Positions 27,365 to 36,275 of a stretch of 64,000 bases of DNA are shown piece after piece. Source of the stretch: VXMF01 sp965206775. GTDB taxonomy: Bacteria; Acidobacteriota; Terriglobia; Bryobacterales; UBA6623. Every line of letters starts with the position of its first letter. Positions within the stretch are counted from its first letter, which is position 1. The position numbers were made by a program, and so were the translations under genes. Location of the stretch: NCBI GenBank assembly GCA_965206775.1, contig CBDBKU010000003.1, positions 2,542,001 to 2,606,000 of the forward strand. Reading direction: 5' to 3'. Below the pieces are notes generated by a model, which was given only the letters and a program-made list of their open reading frames with translations, was not told the origin of the DNA and searched no databases.

Positions 27365-28492
27365 CTAGGCGTAGTCCCTGTCTGTCACGATCCGGCGCTC
27401 GTCGATGCTCGTCCATGCGGCATAAGCGATCTTCGACGCCTCGACCGCGAATTGGGCGTTCAACGCCGGCTGGGAGCGCTCGTGGATAGCCCGGAAGAAG
27501 TCCTGGTACATCTGCGCCTCCATGCCGAGGCCACCAGAGGCGTCCGCCCCGAGGTCGAGGTCTCGAGGCGAGGCCCCGGCGGCACGAACGGTCGCCTTCT
27601 GCTGATCGTACTGCAACGAGCCCTTGCTGCCCGTGACCGTCATGTGCCACTCCGCTCCCGGTGCGCACCCGCAATAGGTATGCTGCAGGCGGATATCCCC
27701 GAACTCAGCGATCACCGAGATGTTGTCTTCCGTCGATCGCTCCGGCCAGTGCATGGCTCCGCCCGTCGCGGCGCAGAATGTCAGGGGCCGTCCGATCATC
27801 TCGTACAGGAATGCGTAGGAGTGCACTGAGAATTCAAGCAGGCTCGAGCCTGCAAGCGAGCGACGGTGGCGCCAGGGGGTGGATTGGCCGGTCTGCGGAT
27901 CGGGCCAGCGCCACGTTCGCGGGTTCCAATCGCCCCGATACTCGTTCAGCGCGAACAGGTAAGGCGTCCCGACATCGCCGGATAGCACTGCATCGATGAT
28001 CCGTCGATACGCGAGCTTAAAGTAGCGCTGCATGCCGATCGCCAGCACGCGCCCGCTCTCTCGAGCAGCGGCCGCAACCTCCAGCGCCTCCTCGTAGTTC
28101 AGGCCTATCGGTTTCTCCAGCAAGACGTCCTTCCCGGCCCGGAGAGCGGCGATGGCCATTTCAGCGTGCAGATAGTTCGGTACCGCGATCGCAACGGCTT
28201 CGACACGGGCGTCGGCAATGAGTTCCCGATAGTCCGTGTACATTTCGGCGTTCGCTGCGGGACCCTCGCGCGCCGCCTGCATCCGATCCGACTGGACATC
28301 GCTGAGAGCCGCGACTTCCACGTTGCCCAGTTGCCCGTAAGCGCTAAGGTGCGCCCGGCTTCGGTTGCCGAGGCCAATCAGGCCGATTCGTGGCGCCTCG
28401 CCGGTATCACCGGCCTGTCCCGCCGACCGCTGGGATGCAGTAGCTGCAAATGCCCCGGCCAATAGCGTCCGCCTAGAGAGATTTCCTTGCAC
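27365..28492 (-). CDS. Gfo/Idh/MocA-family oxidoreductase with Tat signal
   Basis: 375 residues. GTG 28492 is chosen, eight bases after GGAG; an upstream GTG at 28498 is too close to that site. A twin-arginine signal comes first (LSRRTLLAGAFAATAS). The Rossmann motif GLIGLGNRSRAHLSAYG follows, then EKPIGLNYEEA, the conserved Glu-Lys-Pro of the family. The C-terminal domain contains WNPRTWRWPDPQTGQ and ECG-like beta-sheet segments. Exported members often act on sugars or sugar acids with a tightly bound NAD(P). It lies between a sulfatase and an MFS gene, suggesting sugar catabolism. Confidence 0.88.
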   Translation of the reverse strand: MQGNLSRRTLLAGAFAATASQRSAGQAGDTGEAPRIGLIGLGNRSRAHLSAYGQLGNVEVAALSDVQSDRMQAAREGPAANAEMYTDYRELIADARVEAVAIAVPNYLHAEMAIAALRAGKDVLLEKPIGLNYEEALEVAAAARESGRVLAIGMQRYFKLAYRRIIDAVLSGDVGTPYLFALNEYRGDWNPRTWRWPDPQTGQSTPWRHRRSLAGSSLLEFSVHSYAFLYEMIGRPLTFCAATGGAMHWPERSTEDNISVIAEFGDIRLQHTYCGCAPGAEWHMTVTGSKGSLQYDQQKATVRAAGASPRDLDLGADASGGLGMEAQMYQDFFRAIHERSQPALNAQFAVEASKIAYAAWTSIDERRIVTDRDYA

Positions 28493-28529
28493 GAACACCT
28501 CTCCTTTCCCGGATTTCTTCCGTAACGCC

Positions 28530-29918
28530 CTATTCTGGCAGGTCCCCGCCCTTTGTCTCCGGCCCCGCCGCGATCACCGCTGCTCCGACCAGGAAGAGCA
28601 GGCTCAGCAGCGACGCCGAGCCCCGCATTGTCATGCCTGCACCTTTCTGCAGCCATCCCGAAGCGAAAAGCACGGGTGCGGCGAGAATCCGGGCGAAATT
28701 GAAGCACAGCCCCGCGCCCGAGCTTCGAACCCGGGTTGGAAACAATTCCGGGAAGTAAACGGCGTACCCGGCGTGCATTCCGAGCGTGAAGAATCCGAAA
28801 ACCGGCAGCGCCAGCATCAAACCAACAGGCGAGGAGATGCCTTGGAACACCGCGAGGGCTGCGACAAGGCCGGCTAGGTGAAACAGTACGAACGCGCGTC
28901 GCCGGCCAATCGCTTCCGCCACCGCGCCGAACGCGAGCAGCCCGGCCCCTCCCCCCGTCGAGGAAAGCAGCATTCCAAGCATCTCCCAGCGCTTCAGCAG
29001 GGCAAAGCGATCACTCTCCGCACCGAGGTCCGAGCTGTAGTCGGAAGCTGGCTCCGGGAGCCGAGCTTCGATCTCGCCGCGAAGCAAGTCCTTGCCGTAA
29101 ATGTGGACTCCCCAGAATGTCGCGAGACCCACGGCTGCTAGCGTGATGCCCACGAAGGTGCGCCTTCGCAAAGCCGGCCCAAAAAGTTCCATCACCCTCC
29201 CGGTCCGGCCGCCAGTGCGTTTCCGTGATCGGCTCCACGCCTCAGTCTCACCGCGAAGCTTCCAGCGAATCATCAGGATCAGCAGCGCCGGAATCGCGCC
29301 CGTCGCGAATCCGACCCGCCAGCTCGCGATCGGCTGCCCTCCTGCGAACGGAAGCACGAACTCGCGACCTGCAACGACGAAGGCCCCAACAGCGATCGCG
29401 AGCCAGGTGCCGAAGACACTGGACGCGTGGAAGATCGCGAGCGACCAAGCGCGGGCTCGCTTGGGAAACACCTCCGCGACTAGAGCAGCCGCAACGGCCC
29501 ACTCTCCACCGACGCCCATTGCCACCAGGAATCGGAAGGCCACAAGATGCCACCACGTCAACGAAAGCGCCGAGAGGAAGGTGAACGCGGAATAGGTAGC
29601 GATCGTCAGCGTGAGTGTCTTCACCCGCCCGAGTCGGTCTCCCAAGACGCCGAACGCTACGCCGCCTGCGGCACCGCCTAGCAGGAACGCAGCGAAGGCG
29701 ATGTTGTTGAAGTACGCTAGCTGGCCGGCCCGCTCAGCTTCGTCCAGACGCTCCATTTCGGGCAACAGGTCCGGCATCGCCTCGTTCATGCTCGAGACGT
29801 AGATCTGGCCTTCGAACGTATCGAAGACCCACCCCAGCGAGGCGATCAGCAATACGGTCCATTGGTACCGGGTGACACCCTCGTACCACCGATTTCCACC
29901 ATCCGTCCCGACAACCAT
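28530..29918 (-). CDS. MFS transporter (sugar/aromatic acid symporter type)
   Basis: 462 residues. ATG 29918 is used because AAGGAG lies nine bases before it; the longer ATG at 29936 has none. Twelve helices, with the loop 2-3 signature GVLGDRLGRVKTLTLT, the GVGGEWAVAAALVAE motif of helix 4, and the second-half repeat AEAIGRRRAFVLFHLAG. Helix 11 contains PTRVRSSGAGLCFN. A periplasmic loop of about 45 residues after helix 7 is longer than usual. It follows the oxidoreductase strand and could import its substrate. Confidence 0.87.
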   Translation of the reverse strand: MVVGTDGGNRWYEGVTRYQWTVLLIASLGWVFDTFEGQIYVSSMNEAMPDLLPEMERLDEAERAGQLAYFNNIAFAAFLLGGAAGGVAFGVLGDRLGRVKTLTLTIATYSAFTFLSALSLTWWHLVAFRFLVAMGVGGEWAVAAALVAEVFPKRARAWSLAIFHASSVFGTWLAIAVGAFVVAGREFVLPFAGGQPIASWRVGFATGAIPALLILMIRWKLRGETEAWSRSRKRTGGRTGRVMELFGPALRRRTFVGITLAAVGLATFWGVHIYGKDLLRGEIEARLPEPASDYSSDLGAESDRFALLKRWEMLGMLLSSTGGGAGLLAFGAVAEAIGRRRAFVLFHLAGLVAALAVFQGISSPVGLMLALPVFGFFTLGMHAGYAVYFPELFPTRVRSSGAGLCFNFARILAAPVLFASGWLQKGAGMTMRGSASLLSLLFLVGAAVIAAGPETKGGDLPE

Positions 29919-29948
29919 ACGCCCGATCTCCTTCATACTCTACTCACG

Positions 29949-30824
29949 ATGGATGGAGGCGACGCTCCAATTGCGCAAAGCGCGCGGGCGGAGGAGATTC
30001 TTCGACTCAACGCGCTCGGTGCGGACCAGCTGCGAGATCGCGCTGGCCCGCGCCTGCGGATAGTCGGGGACGTCGACGAACTGCACAGGCATTTCGCCCG
30101 GTCCATCGCTACAACGATCCGTCACGGCGAGAGCGCAGACAAGCCGACTGCGATGATTCTTCCGTGGGGGCCGGTCGGGCAGTATCCGATCCTCGGCCAG
30201 TTGCTTGAAGAGCATTCGCTATCGCTGCAGAATTGCACGCTGTTCTTCATGGACGAGTATGCCGACCGCTCTGGAAAGGCAGTTGGACCCGGCCATCCGC
30301 TGAGCTTTCGAGGTGCAGCCGAGCGATGGTTAGGTTCGCTTGATCCGGTCTTGCGGCCGAGGCCGGAAAACGTTGTCTTCCCGGACGAGTCCAGTGCCGA
30401 ACTCATTGACGGTCGCATTCGGAGTCTCGGCGGAGTCGATACTTGCTTCGGAGGCGTTGGCGTTCACGGGCATCTCGCCTTCAACGAACCCCATCCGGGC
30501 GTGTCGAAAGCCGGAGTTCGGCGAGTGGCCCTGAACGAGTTCACGAGGACGATCAATTCCATCAGGGCGGGTGTGGGCGGCGACCTAGAGAACTTTCCAC
30601 GGGCCGCATGGACCCTCGGCATGCCCCAGTGCTTGGCGGCACGGCGAATAGAGATCTACTGCAGGAGCGACTGTGGACTGGACTGGGCGAAGACCATCCT
30701 GCGTCTCGCCGTTCTCGGCGCGCCGGGTGACGACTACCCCGTGACCTGGATAAGAAATCATCCGGACTATCTCGTCGTGACAGACCGGAAAACGGCGGAA
30801 CCGGTCTCGGTTGCTTTGCCCTAG
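29949..30824 (+). CDS. Glucosamine-6-phosphate deaminase-like protein (NagB fold) with changed active site
   Basis: 291 residues from ATG 29949, only 31 bases from the divergent MFS start and without a good ribosome site. Conserved NagB pieces: FFMDEYADRSG (the Asp that starts ring opening), GGVGVHGHLAFNEPHPGVSK, and a late ALGAPGDDYPVTWIRNH-like lid region. In characterised NagB the motif reads GNDGHIAFNEP. Here the Asp before Gly-His is His, so the proton-relay Asp is missing while the His and Glu are kept. It may use a different substrate or act as an isomerase. It fits a block of sugar-catabolic genes. Confidence 0.75.
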   Translation: MDGGDAPIAQSARAEEILRLNALGADQLRDRAGPRLRIVGDVDELHRHFARSIATTIRHGESADKPTAMILPWGPVGQYPILGQLLEEHSLSLQNCTLFFMDEYADRSGKAVGPGHPLSFRGAAERWLGSLDPVLRPRPENVVFPDESSAELIDGRIRSLGGVDTCFGGVGVHGHLAFNEPHPGVSKAGVRRVALNEFTRTINSIRAGVGGDLENFPRAAWTLGMPQCLAARRIEIYCRSDCGLDWAKTILRLAVLGAPGDDYPVTWIRNHPDYLVVTDRKTAEPVSVALP

Positions 30825-31045
30825 CGCGGGAACGCAGCCCGAAGGGGGCCAGCGCCAAGCAGGCCCGAACCCTCGGGTCTTGACGGAACGGTCGCCAGAG
30901 TTCTGCGGTCGGCGAGATCCGCGATCCCTCGAATACGCCGATCCGGTTCCCGGCCCTCCCGGTATTCCAATGGCAATTGTTCCTATACTGTCAGAGGCGG
31001 CCGGGCATCAACTTTGTCCGATCAGCTGCTTGCATTGGCGTCCGG

Positions 31046-31936
31046 ATGAATTCCGATCCACTGGTCTCCGACCGGAACGGCCCGGCTACAGGTAAGGGCC
31101 TTCGATCTGGAGAGGAGCGTCCGAATGACGGTCTATTCCAAGATGCGCTATCCGGTGTTCTTCACGTCCGCTTGGAGCAGTACGAAGGGCCGCTTGACGC
31201 CTTGCTGGATCTCGTGAAGAAGCAGCGGATCGATATTCTCGACATTCCGATCGCTACGGTCACGGAGCAGTTTCTCGAGTCGATCCGAGTTGCAGAAACG
31301 CTGGATTTCGAGGTCAGCGCTGAGTGCGTGCTGATGGCCTCGACCCTCGTCCACATCAAGTCGAAGATGCTCTTGCCAAGACCTCCCACTGTCGACGACG
31401 GTGCTTCTGAAGACCCACGCGAGGACCTAGTCCAACGACTGCTCGAGCGCGAGAAGTTCTTGCAAGCTGCCCAAATGCTCAAGGAGAAGCGTGTCATCGA
31501 AGAGAATGTGTGGACCGCGGGTGCCAAAGAGGCACTCGGCGATCCCGATGACGAATTGACTGAGTTGCATGTCAGCTTGTATGACCTCGTAACGACGTTC
31601 GGGGATGTGCTCGACCGGCTCAAGAACGAACCCGTGTTCGAGCTGAACCAAGAGACAGTGTCGGTGGCCAGCCGGATTCAGTACTTGAAGCAGCTCCTGC
31701 TGGCCGAGGACAGCCCGGTGTCCGTTCGTCAGATCCTTTGGAAACAGCGGTCGCCAAGAGCGCTCGTGGCTACGTTTCTCGCCCTACTGGAGATGGTGAA
31801 AGCCCGGGCCATAGCTGTCGAGCAAGACGATCTTTTCGGGGAAATTGTCATCCGGAGGCACGCAATGTTCGACGAAGCGTTCCGCGATGGCGATCTCTCC
31901 CCCGCATCGGGTTCCGAGCTGGAGTACTTGCATTGA
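31046..31936 (+). CDS. scpA: Segregation and condensation protein A
   Basis: 296 residues, the kleisin that bridges SMC heads with ScpB for chromosome segregation. ATG 31046 is taken as the start; an open extension reaches 30977. Typical pieces: VRLEQYEGPLDALLDLVKKQ at the N-terminal SMC-binding region, IDILDIPIATVTEQFLE, and FEVSAECVLMASTLVHIKSK. The C-terminal winged helix contains LVATFLALLEMVKARAIAVE. The stop overlaps the scpB start. Cytoplasmic housekeeping gene. Confidence 0.93.
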   Translation: MNSDPLVSDRNGPATGKGLRSGEERPNDGLFQDALSGVLHVRLEQYEGPLDALLDLVKKQRIDILDIPIATVTEQFLESIRVAETLDFEVSAECVLMASTLVHIKSKMLLPRPPTVDDGASEDPREDLVQRLLEREKFLQAAQMLKEKRVIEENVWTAGAKEALGDPDDELTELHVSLYDLVTTFGDVLDRLKNEPVFELNQETVSVASRIQYLKQLLLAEDSPVSVRQILWKQRSPRALVATFLALLEMVKARAIAVEQDDLFGEIVIRRHAMFDEAFRDGDLSPASGSELEYLH

Positions 31937-32616
31937 GCGAAACCGTTGTCACCTTTCCCGGTATTCTGGCTGGCGATTCGGCAGTTGATGCAGAAGGCTC
32001 GCAGAAGAGACGGCTGGCCATTCTGGAGGCCGTTGTCTACGGCGCGGAGGATCCCCCGACGACCGCTCAGCTAGCTGCGGGTCTTGGCGTGCCGGAAGAG
32101 AGCCTGGCGGCCGACATCGAGCTACTCCTGGAATCCTACAGGTCGGACGAGCGCGGAATCGAGATTCGAGCGGTTAGCGGCGGCTATCGGATGTTTACGA
32201 AGCCCGAGCACCACGAAGCAGTCCGAGCTTTCGCCAAGTCCCTGAAGCCTCGCCTCAGACTCTCGATGGCGGCGCTCGAAACCCTGGCGATCGTGGCGTA
32301 CCGCCAGCCTGTAACGATTCCAGAGATCCAGTCGATCCGGGGCAAGGTAAGCGCAGGAAGCGTCATCCATACCCTTCTCCGGCACAAGCTGATTTCGACG
32401 GCGGGACGCAAGAAGGTGATCGGACGCCCGATGCGCTACAAAACCACCGACGAATTCCTTATCCACTTCGGCCTGAACGATTTGTCGGAACTGCCTACAC
32501 TCAAGGAAATGGAAGATCTTGGCCATTCCCTCGTCAGCGAGGACGTCCAGATCGTCGAGGACGCAGCGGACGCGCCGGAAACGCCGTCGGACGCCGATCC
32601 GAATGCCAGTTGCTAG
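31933..32616 (+). CDS. scpB: Segregation and condensation protein B
   Basis: 227 residues from TTG 31933, which overlaps the scpA stop by four bases (TTGA) and is the natural start; an in-frame ATG at 31738 would lie deep inside scpA. Two winged-helix domains: RLAILEAVVYGAEDPPTTAQ, and RLRLSMAALETLAIVAYRQP followed by VTIPEIQSIRGKVSAGSVIH. Then KVIGRPMRYKTTDEFLIHFG closes the second domain. It dimerises and binds ScpA. Confidence 0.94.
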   Translation: MSETVVTFPGILAGDSAVDAEGSQKRRLAILEAVVYGAEDPPTTAQLAAGLGVPEESLAADIELLLESYRSDERGIEIRAVSGGYRMFTKPEHHEAVRAFAKSLKPRLRLSMAALETLAIVAYRQPVTIPEIQSIRGKVSAGSVIHTLLRHKLISTAGRKKVIGRPMRYKTTDEFLIHFGLNDLSELPTLKEMEDLGHSLVSEDVQIVEDAADAPETPSDADPNASC

Positions 32617-32672
32617 GGTTGCGGGAACCCACTAGAAACTCGAGCCCCCGGCTCCGCCTGCTCAATCAATCC

Positions 32673-33734
32673 ATGCCTGAACGACTACAGAAAATCATCG
32701 CGCGCGCCGGAATCACCTCACGTCGCAAGGCGGAAGACCTGATCACCGAGGGAAGAGTCACTGTCAACGGCGCCGTCGTCCGGGAGCTGGGCTCGAGGGC
32801 CGACCCCGCGACCGACGCCGTGTGCGTGGACGGAAGTTCCGTGCAGCGCAGCGAGACGAGGCGCTACCTGGCAATGAACAAGCCCAAGGGCTGCATCACC
32901 AGCACAAGCGATCCCGAGGGACGGCCCACCGTCATGGACTTGCTGGGCTCCGAGGCATCGAAGGGACTCTTCCCTGTCGGGCGCCTCGACTACAACACCG
33001 AGGGACTCCTGCTGCTCACGGACGACGGAGACTTCGCGAACCGGATCCTCGCCGCGAAGAGTAAGGTTCCCAAGACCTACGAAGTGAAGGTCAGCGGCAG
33101 GCCGCCCCAGGCAGCCGTCCAGAGGCTTCGCGAGGGGATAAAGTTGGACGGTCGCCTTACCAAGCCTGAATCGATTCGCATGCTCAAGTCCGCCGACAAC
33201 CCTTGGTTCGAAGTCACCCTTGTCGAGGGCCGCAACCGCCAGATCCACCGCATGTTCGAGCGGATAGGATTCCTAGTGGAGAAGATCCGTCGAGTGAGCA
33301 TTGGGGGCCTAACGCTACGAGGTCTCGAACCGCGCCAGGTACGCGAGCTTCAGTCCAGGGAGGTCCAGAAGCTGCTCGCTCCTCGTCCAGTCGTCAGACC
33401 CCTGCGGAAGGGGTCCGAGCCGCTCATCAGGACGAAGCCCTCGAGGAATCGGAAGCCCGCAAGCCCCCGTGGAGGCGGATCGCGCACAGCGCGGAGCGAC
33501 GAACGCCGCCGAGGATCCGGACCCGAGCGGCGAGACGCAGGTCCGAGCCAACGCACCGCTGGCGGATTCAAACGATCAGACAAACCCCGGCGACCACCAA
33601 CGCAGCGCCGACCCACCGCCGAGCGCTCACCTGCTCGTGCAGGAACCACCGGGCGAGAAGGGTCTCCAAGACGTAGCCCAGCGCAGTCGCGGGCACAACG
33701 AAACTCACGTCCCGGATCGAGAGCAAGGCCATGA
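32673..33734 (+). CDS. rluB: 23S rRNA pseudouridine synthase B (RluB family) with long basic tail
   Basis: 353 residues from ATG 32673 (MPERLQKIIARAGITSRRKA, the S4 RNA-binding domain). The catalytic Asp is in FPVGRLDYNTEGLLLLTDDG, then KTYEVKVSG and VTLVEGRNRQIHRMFERIG. It makes a pseudouridine in helix 89/90 of 23S rRNA in relatives. The scpA-scpB-rluB order is widely conserved. After about residue 245 comes a long Arg/Pro/Ser-rich tail. Its last 167 bases run antisense over the end of the EamA gene at 33568, so the tail may be accidental read-through after loss of the original stop. Confidence 0.92.
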   Translation: MPERLQKIIARAGITSRRKAEDLITEGRVTVNGAVVRELGSRADPATDAVCVDGSSVQRSETRRYLAMNKPKGCITSTSDPEGRPTVMDLLGSEASKGLFPVGRLDYNTEGLLLLTDDGDFANRILAAKSKVPKTYEVKVSGRPPQAAVQRLREGIKLDGRLTKPESIRMLKSADNPWFEVTLVEGRNRQIHRMFERIGFLVEKIRRVSIGGLTLRGLEPRQVRELQSREVQKLLAPRPVVRPLRKGSEPLIRTKPSRNRKPASPRGGGSRTARSDERRRGSGPERRDAGPSQRTAGGFKRSDKPRRPPTQRRPTAERSPARAGTTGREGSPRRSPAQSRAQRNSRPGSRARP

Positions 33735-33927
33735 ATCCGAAAAAGGATACGGTGTAGGCAAGGAGAGAAAGCAGGAACCAGGAGCTGCGGAATGCGGCTG
33801 CCCCATACCGGGACAGCGACCTCCCGCGGAATGACTGCGGCGACCCCTGCCGTCGCATCGCATACGCCTTCAGCAGGTCGCCGACGACACCTCCGGCTAC
33901 CACGATGCCTAGCAGGAACAGGGTCAC
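33568..33927 (-). CDS. EamA/DMT-type membrane half-transporter, second of a pair
   Basis: 119 residues with four membrane helices: LFLLGIVVAGGVVGDLLKAY, a middle pair around SWFLLSLLAYTVSFFGFMAL and FVVPATALGYVLETLLARWF, then GAALVVAGVCLIV. The pattern ...PA.ALGYV..TLLA...L.E..S..RW.GA.L...G is the EamA half-module of drug/metabolite transporters. It overlaps the preceding gene by ATGA (33924-33927). The two four-helix proteins probably pair to form one transporter. Its 3' end overlaps the rluB tail on the other strand. Confidence 0.78.
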   Translation of the reverse strand: MTLFLLGIVVAGGVVGDLLKAYAMRRQGSPQSFRGRSLSRYGAAAFRSSWFLLSLLAYTVSFFGFMALLSIRDVSFVVPATALGYVLETLLARWFLHEQVSARRWVGAALVVAGVCLIV

Positions 33928-34325
33928 GATTCCTCACTCACCGTAGACTCGGGCGTCGAGCCCACGATGCCGACGCCGCACGCGATGAGCGCGGTGCCCG
34001 CCCAGCGCCACGAAGTGACTGCCTCGCCTAGCAGCGTCACGCTCAGCAGCGTTACCAGCACGTAACCGATAGACGTCACGAGGAGGACGTAGCTGAGATC
34101 AGCCCAACTGAGTAGCAGGGTGTGCGCGGCGAAGTAGACCGCCAGCAGGCCAACACCCGCAAGCACCCACGGGTTGGCGAGACTCGCAACCCCAGAGTGC
34201 AGAAGAGCGAGGGGAGAGTAGGAACTGATGTCACCGATTCCTCGCATGCCGTGACCGAGAACCACGTTTCCGAGAGCGTTGGCGACGATCACAACAGCCA
34301 GCAGGACGCGAGTTTTGTATCGCAA
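33924..34325 (-). CDS. EamA/DMT-type membrane half-transporter, first of a pair
   Basis: 133 residues, four helices, with VLLAVVIVANALGNVVLGHG at the N-terminus, WVLAGVGLLAVYFAAHTLLL, LSYVLLVTSIGYVLVTLLSV and WAGTALIACGVGIVG. Same fold as the downstream partner, with which it is translationally coupled. Small four-helix DMT proteins act as dimers; substrates range from lipids to polyamines and cannot be read from the sequence. Confidence 0.78.
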   Translation of the reverse strand: MRYKTRVLLAVVIVANALGNVVLGHGMRGIGDISSYSPLALLHSGVASLANPWVLAGVGLLAVYFAAHTLLLSWADLSYVLLVTSIGYVLVTLLSVTLLGEAVTSWRWAGTALIACGVGIVGSTPESTVSEES

Positions 34326-34379
34326 TCTTCGAGGCTAGCATCAAGGCCTCTGGAACCTCGCGCGATGCGGTCGGTGGCG

Positions 34380-36275
34380 CTAGTTAGGTCCAGGCACAGT
34401 GTGATATCCCGAGCCGACCAGCAATGGCACTCCCTGCGCCAGAACGCGCTTGACGAACGCCACTGCGGAACGGGCTTCGCCGGTGCCACGACTGCCGAGG
34501 TTGTAGTACCAGTAGGCTTCCCCAAATGTATCGACCACGCCCACCATATCTCGCCCGTCGAACACAGCCTCTATACCTTCCGAGAACGGAGAGTCGCTCG
34601 GATCGCCGCTGAACTCGACATCGCCGGTCGTGGCGTTGATTCCGAAGACGTGGATTGGGCCGCTCCGCCAGCGAGAGTCGCTTGCTAGAACTGGTCCCGC
34701 GAAGAACCCCATGGACTCGACCTTGGCCGCTGCGCAACGTACAAATTCCTGTAGCCTCCGGTTGCTCGGATCAGCTTCCAAGGCGGCGGCATTCACCTGC
34801 TCGGGATTGCAGGTGCCCGGCAGGTCGCGTTCGAAGATCCCGGCGGCGATCACAGCACGTTGCCCGCCCCAATCAATCTCTATGAAGTACGAACTCTTCG
34901 GCTCCACTGTGCCGGTCTCGCGATTGATGAAGTAGTAGTGAATCCAGCCAGAGCCAAAGCTCTCGGCAACACGGTGCAACTCGCGGTAATAGTCGCTGAA
35001 GACGTCGGTCGCAATATCGTGGACCCCCGTCCCTGCAATTCCTTCTCTCGATTGATCGGGAGGGTAGACAAGGAGACGGGATCCCTGCCCCGGCTGCTCG
35101 AGCATGCGGACGAAGACGTAGTATTCGTGATGGTCCCAGCGCGAGTCATCGTGAAATGCCCGGTACGCTTCCTCTATGCCGTGCTCTGTCGCGTATTCCG
35201 CCGCGCAATGCACCAGCGCCCGAATGTCTTCCCGCGTGCTGACCGCACTGGCCGCGATGTAGTTGTCCGAGCAACTGGGGTTCTCCAAGGCTTGGTCGGG
35301 AGAAAGGTAATAGCCGGAACCGACAAGCAACGGCACCCCTTGCGCCACGACTCGTTTAAGCAGTCCAACCTTCAGCTGCTTCACGCCGGTGACAGGGTGG
35401 TAGTTCCGGTAATAGATGAACGACTCACCGAACGAGTCGCCCACTGCGAGTATGTCGCGGCCGCCGAACGGTTCGGCGGGCACGCGATTGCCGCCCCATT
35501 CGTGCAGCTGGATGCCGTTGACCCGCACTCTGCTGGAGGACATGACTTGGTTGCCCATCATGTCCATGACGAACACGTAGCTCGATCCGTCGCTCCACCG
35601 GGAGTTACCCTCCAGTTCGCCATTGGCGAAATAGCCTTCGGACTCCACCATCAGCGCGGCGCACCGCACAAGTTCCTGCAATTTCCTGTCGCTTGGAGCG
35701 GAGGAGAGGCCGGCGGCGTTCACTTCGTCGGGATTGCAGGTGCCTGGCCGGTCGTTCCCGTAGAGCCCGGCTCCGATCGCCGCACGCTCGCCGTCCCAGT
35801 CAATCTCGATAACGTACGAGCTCTTGGGCTCGTCCCGCCCGTTCGCGGGGTTGGTGAAGGCGTAGTAGATCCAACCGGAATCGACGACTGATAGCAAGCG
35901 ATGCAACTCGTAGAAGTAGTCGGTTCCGAAACTGTCAATCGACGTTCCCCAAGCACTGCCTTCCCGCGAGGGATCCGGCGGAAAGACATAGGTGACCGAG
36001 TCCTCACCCGATTCCGCGATCCCGTCAACAAAGACATAGGTGGGTCCATGATGCCAGCGCTCGTCTTCGTTGAACGCTCGACGCGCTTCCGCGGGGCCAT
36101 TCTCCCTCACGTATTCCGCTGCGCACTGCACGAACGCCTGGACATCGCTTGTCGAAATGATTGCGCTCGCGACGACCCGGTGATCGGAGCAATTGACGGC
36201 GCCGCTTGCGGACGCAAGCACCGCCCCGAACGACACGCAGGCCGGGATCGCGATAGACCGGAAGTACCTTATCAT
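34380..36275 (-). CDS. Secreted protein of two tandem ~300-residue units with cache-like domains
   Basis: 631 residues with a signal peptide (MIRYFRSIAIPACVSFGAVL, cleaved near SASGA). The chain is an internal duplication: residues about 28-330 and 338-631 align throughout, for example FVQCAAEYVRENGPAEARRA with LVHCAAEYATEHGIEEAYRA, and PKSSYVIEIDWDGERAAIGA with PKSSYFIEIDWGGQRAVIAA. Each unit has two sub-domains with the cache-like pattern ...YVFV...G...A..DSFGE.FIYY, giving four modules. Cache domains bind small ligands outside the cell. There is no transmembrane or signalling domain, so it may be a soluble periplasmic sensor subunit. Cysteines recur at matching points (CSD, QCAAEY, GTCNP, RCAA). 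Confidence 0.7.
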   Translation of the reverse strand: MIRYFRSIAIPACVSFGAVLASASGAVNCSDHRVVASAIISTSDVQAFVQCAAEYVRENGPAEARRAFNEDERWHHGPTYVFVDGIAESGEDSVTYVFPPDPSREGSAWGTSIDSFGTDYFYELHRLLSVVDSGWIYYAFTNPANGRDEPKSSYVIEIDWDGERAAIGAGLYGNDRPGTCNPDEVNAAGLSSAPSDRKLQELVRCAALMVESEGYFANGELEGNSRWSDGSSYVFVMDMMGNQVMSSSRVRVNGIQLHEWGGNRVPAEPFGGRDILAVGDSFGESFIYYRNYHPVTGVKQLKVGLLKRVVAQGVPLLVGSGYYLSPDQALENPSCSDNYIAASAVSTREDIRALVHCAAEYATEHGIEEAYRAFHDDSRWDHHEYYVFVRMLEQPGQGSRLLVYPPDQSREGIAGTGVHDIATDVFSDYYRELHRVAESFGSGWIHYYFINRETGTVEPKSSYFIEIDWGGQRAVIAAGIFERDLPGTCNPEQVNAAALEADPSNRRLQEFVRCAAAKVESMGFFAGPVLASDSRWRSGPIHVFGINATTGDVEFSGDPSDSPFSEGIEAVFDGRDMVGVVDTFGEAYWYYNLGSRGTGEARSAVAFVKRVLAQGVPLLVGSGYHTVPGPN

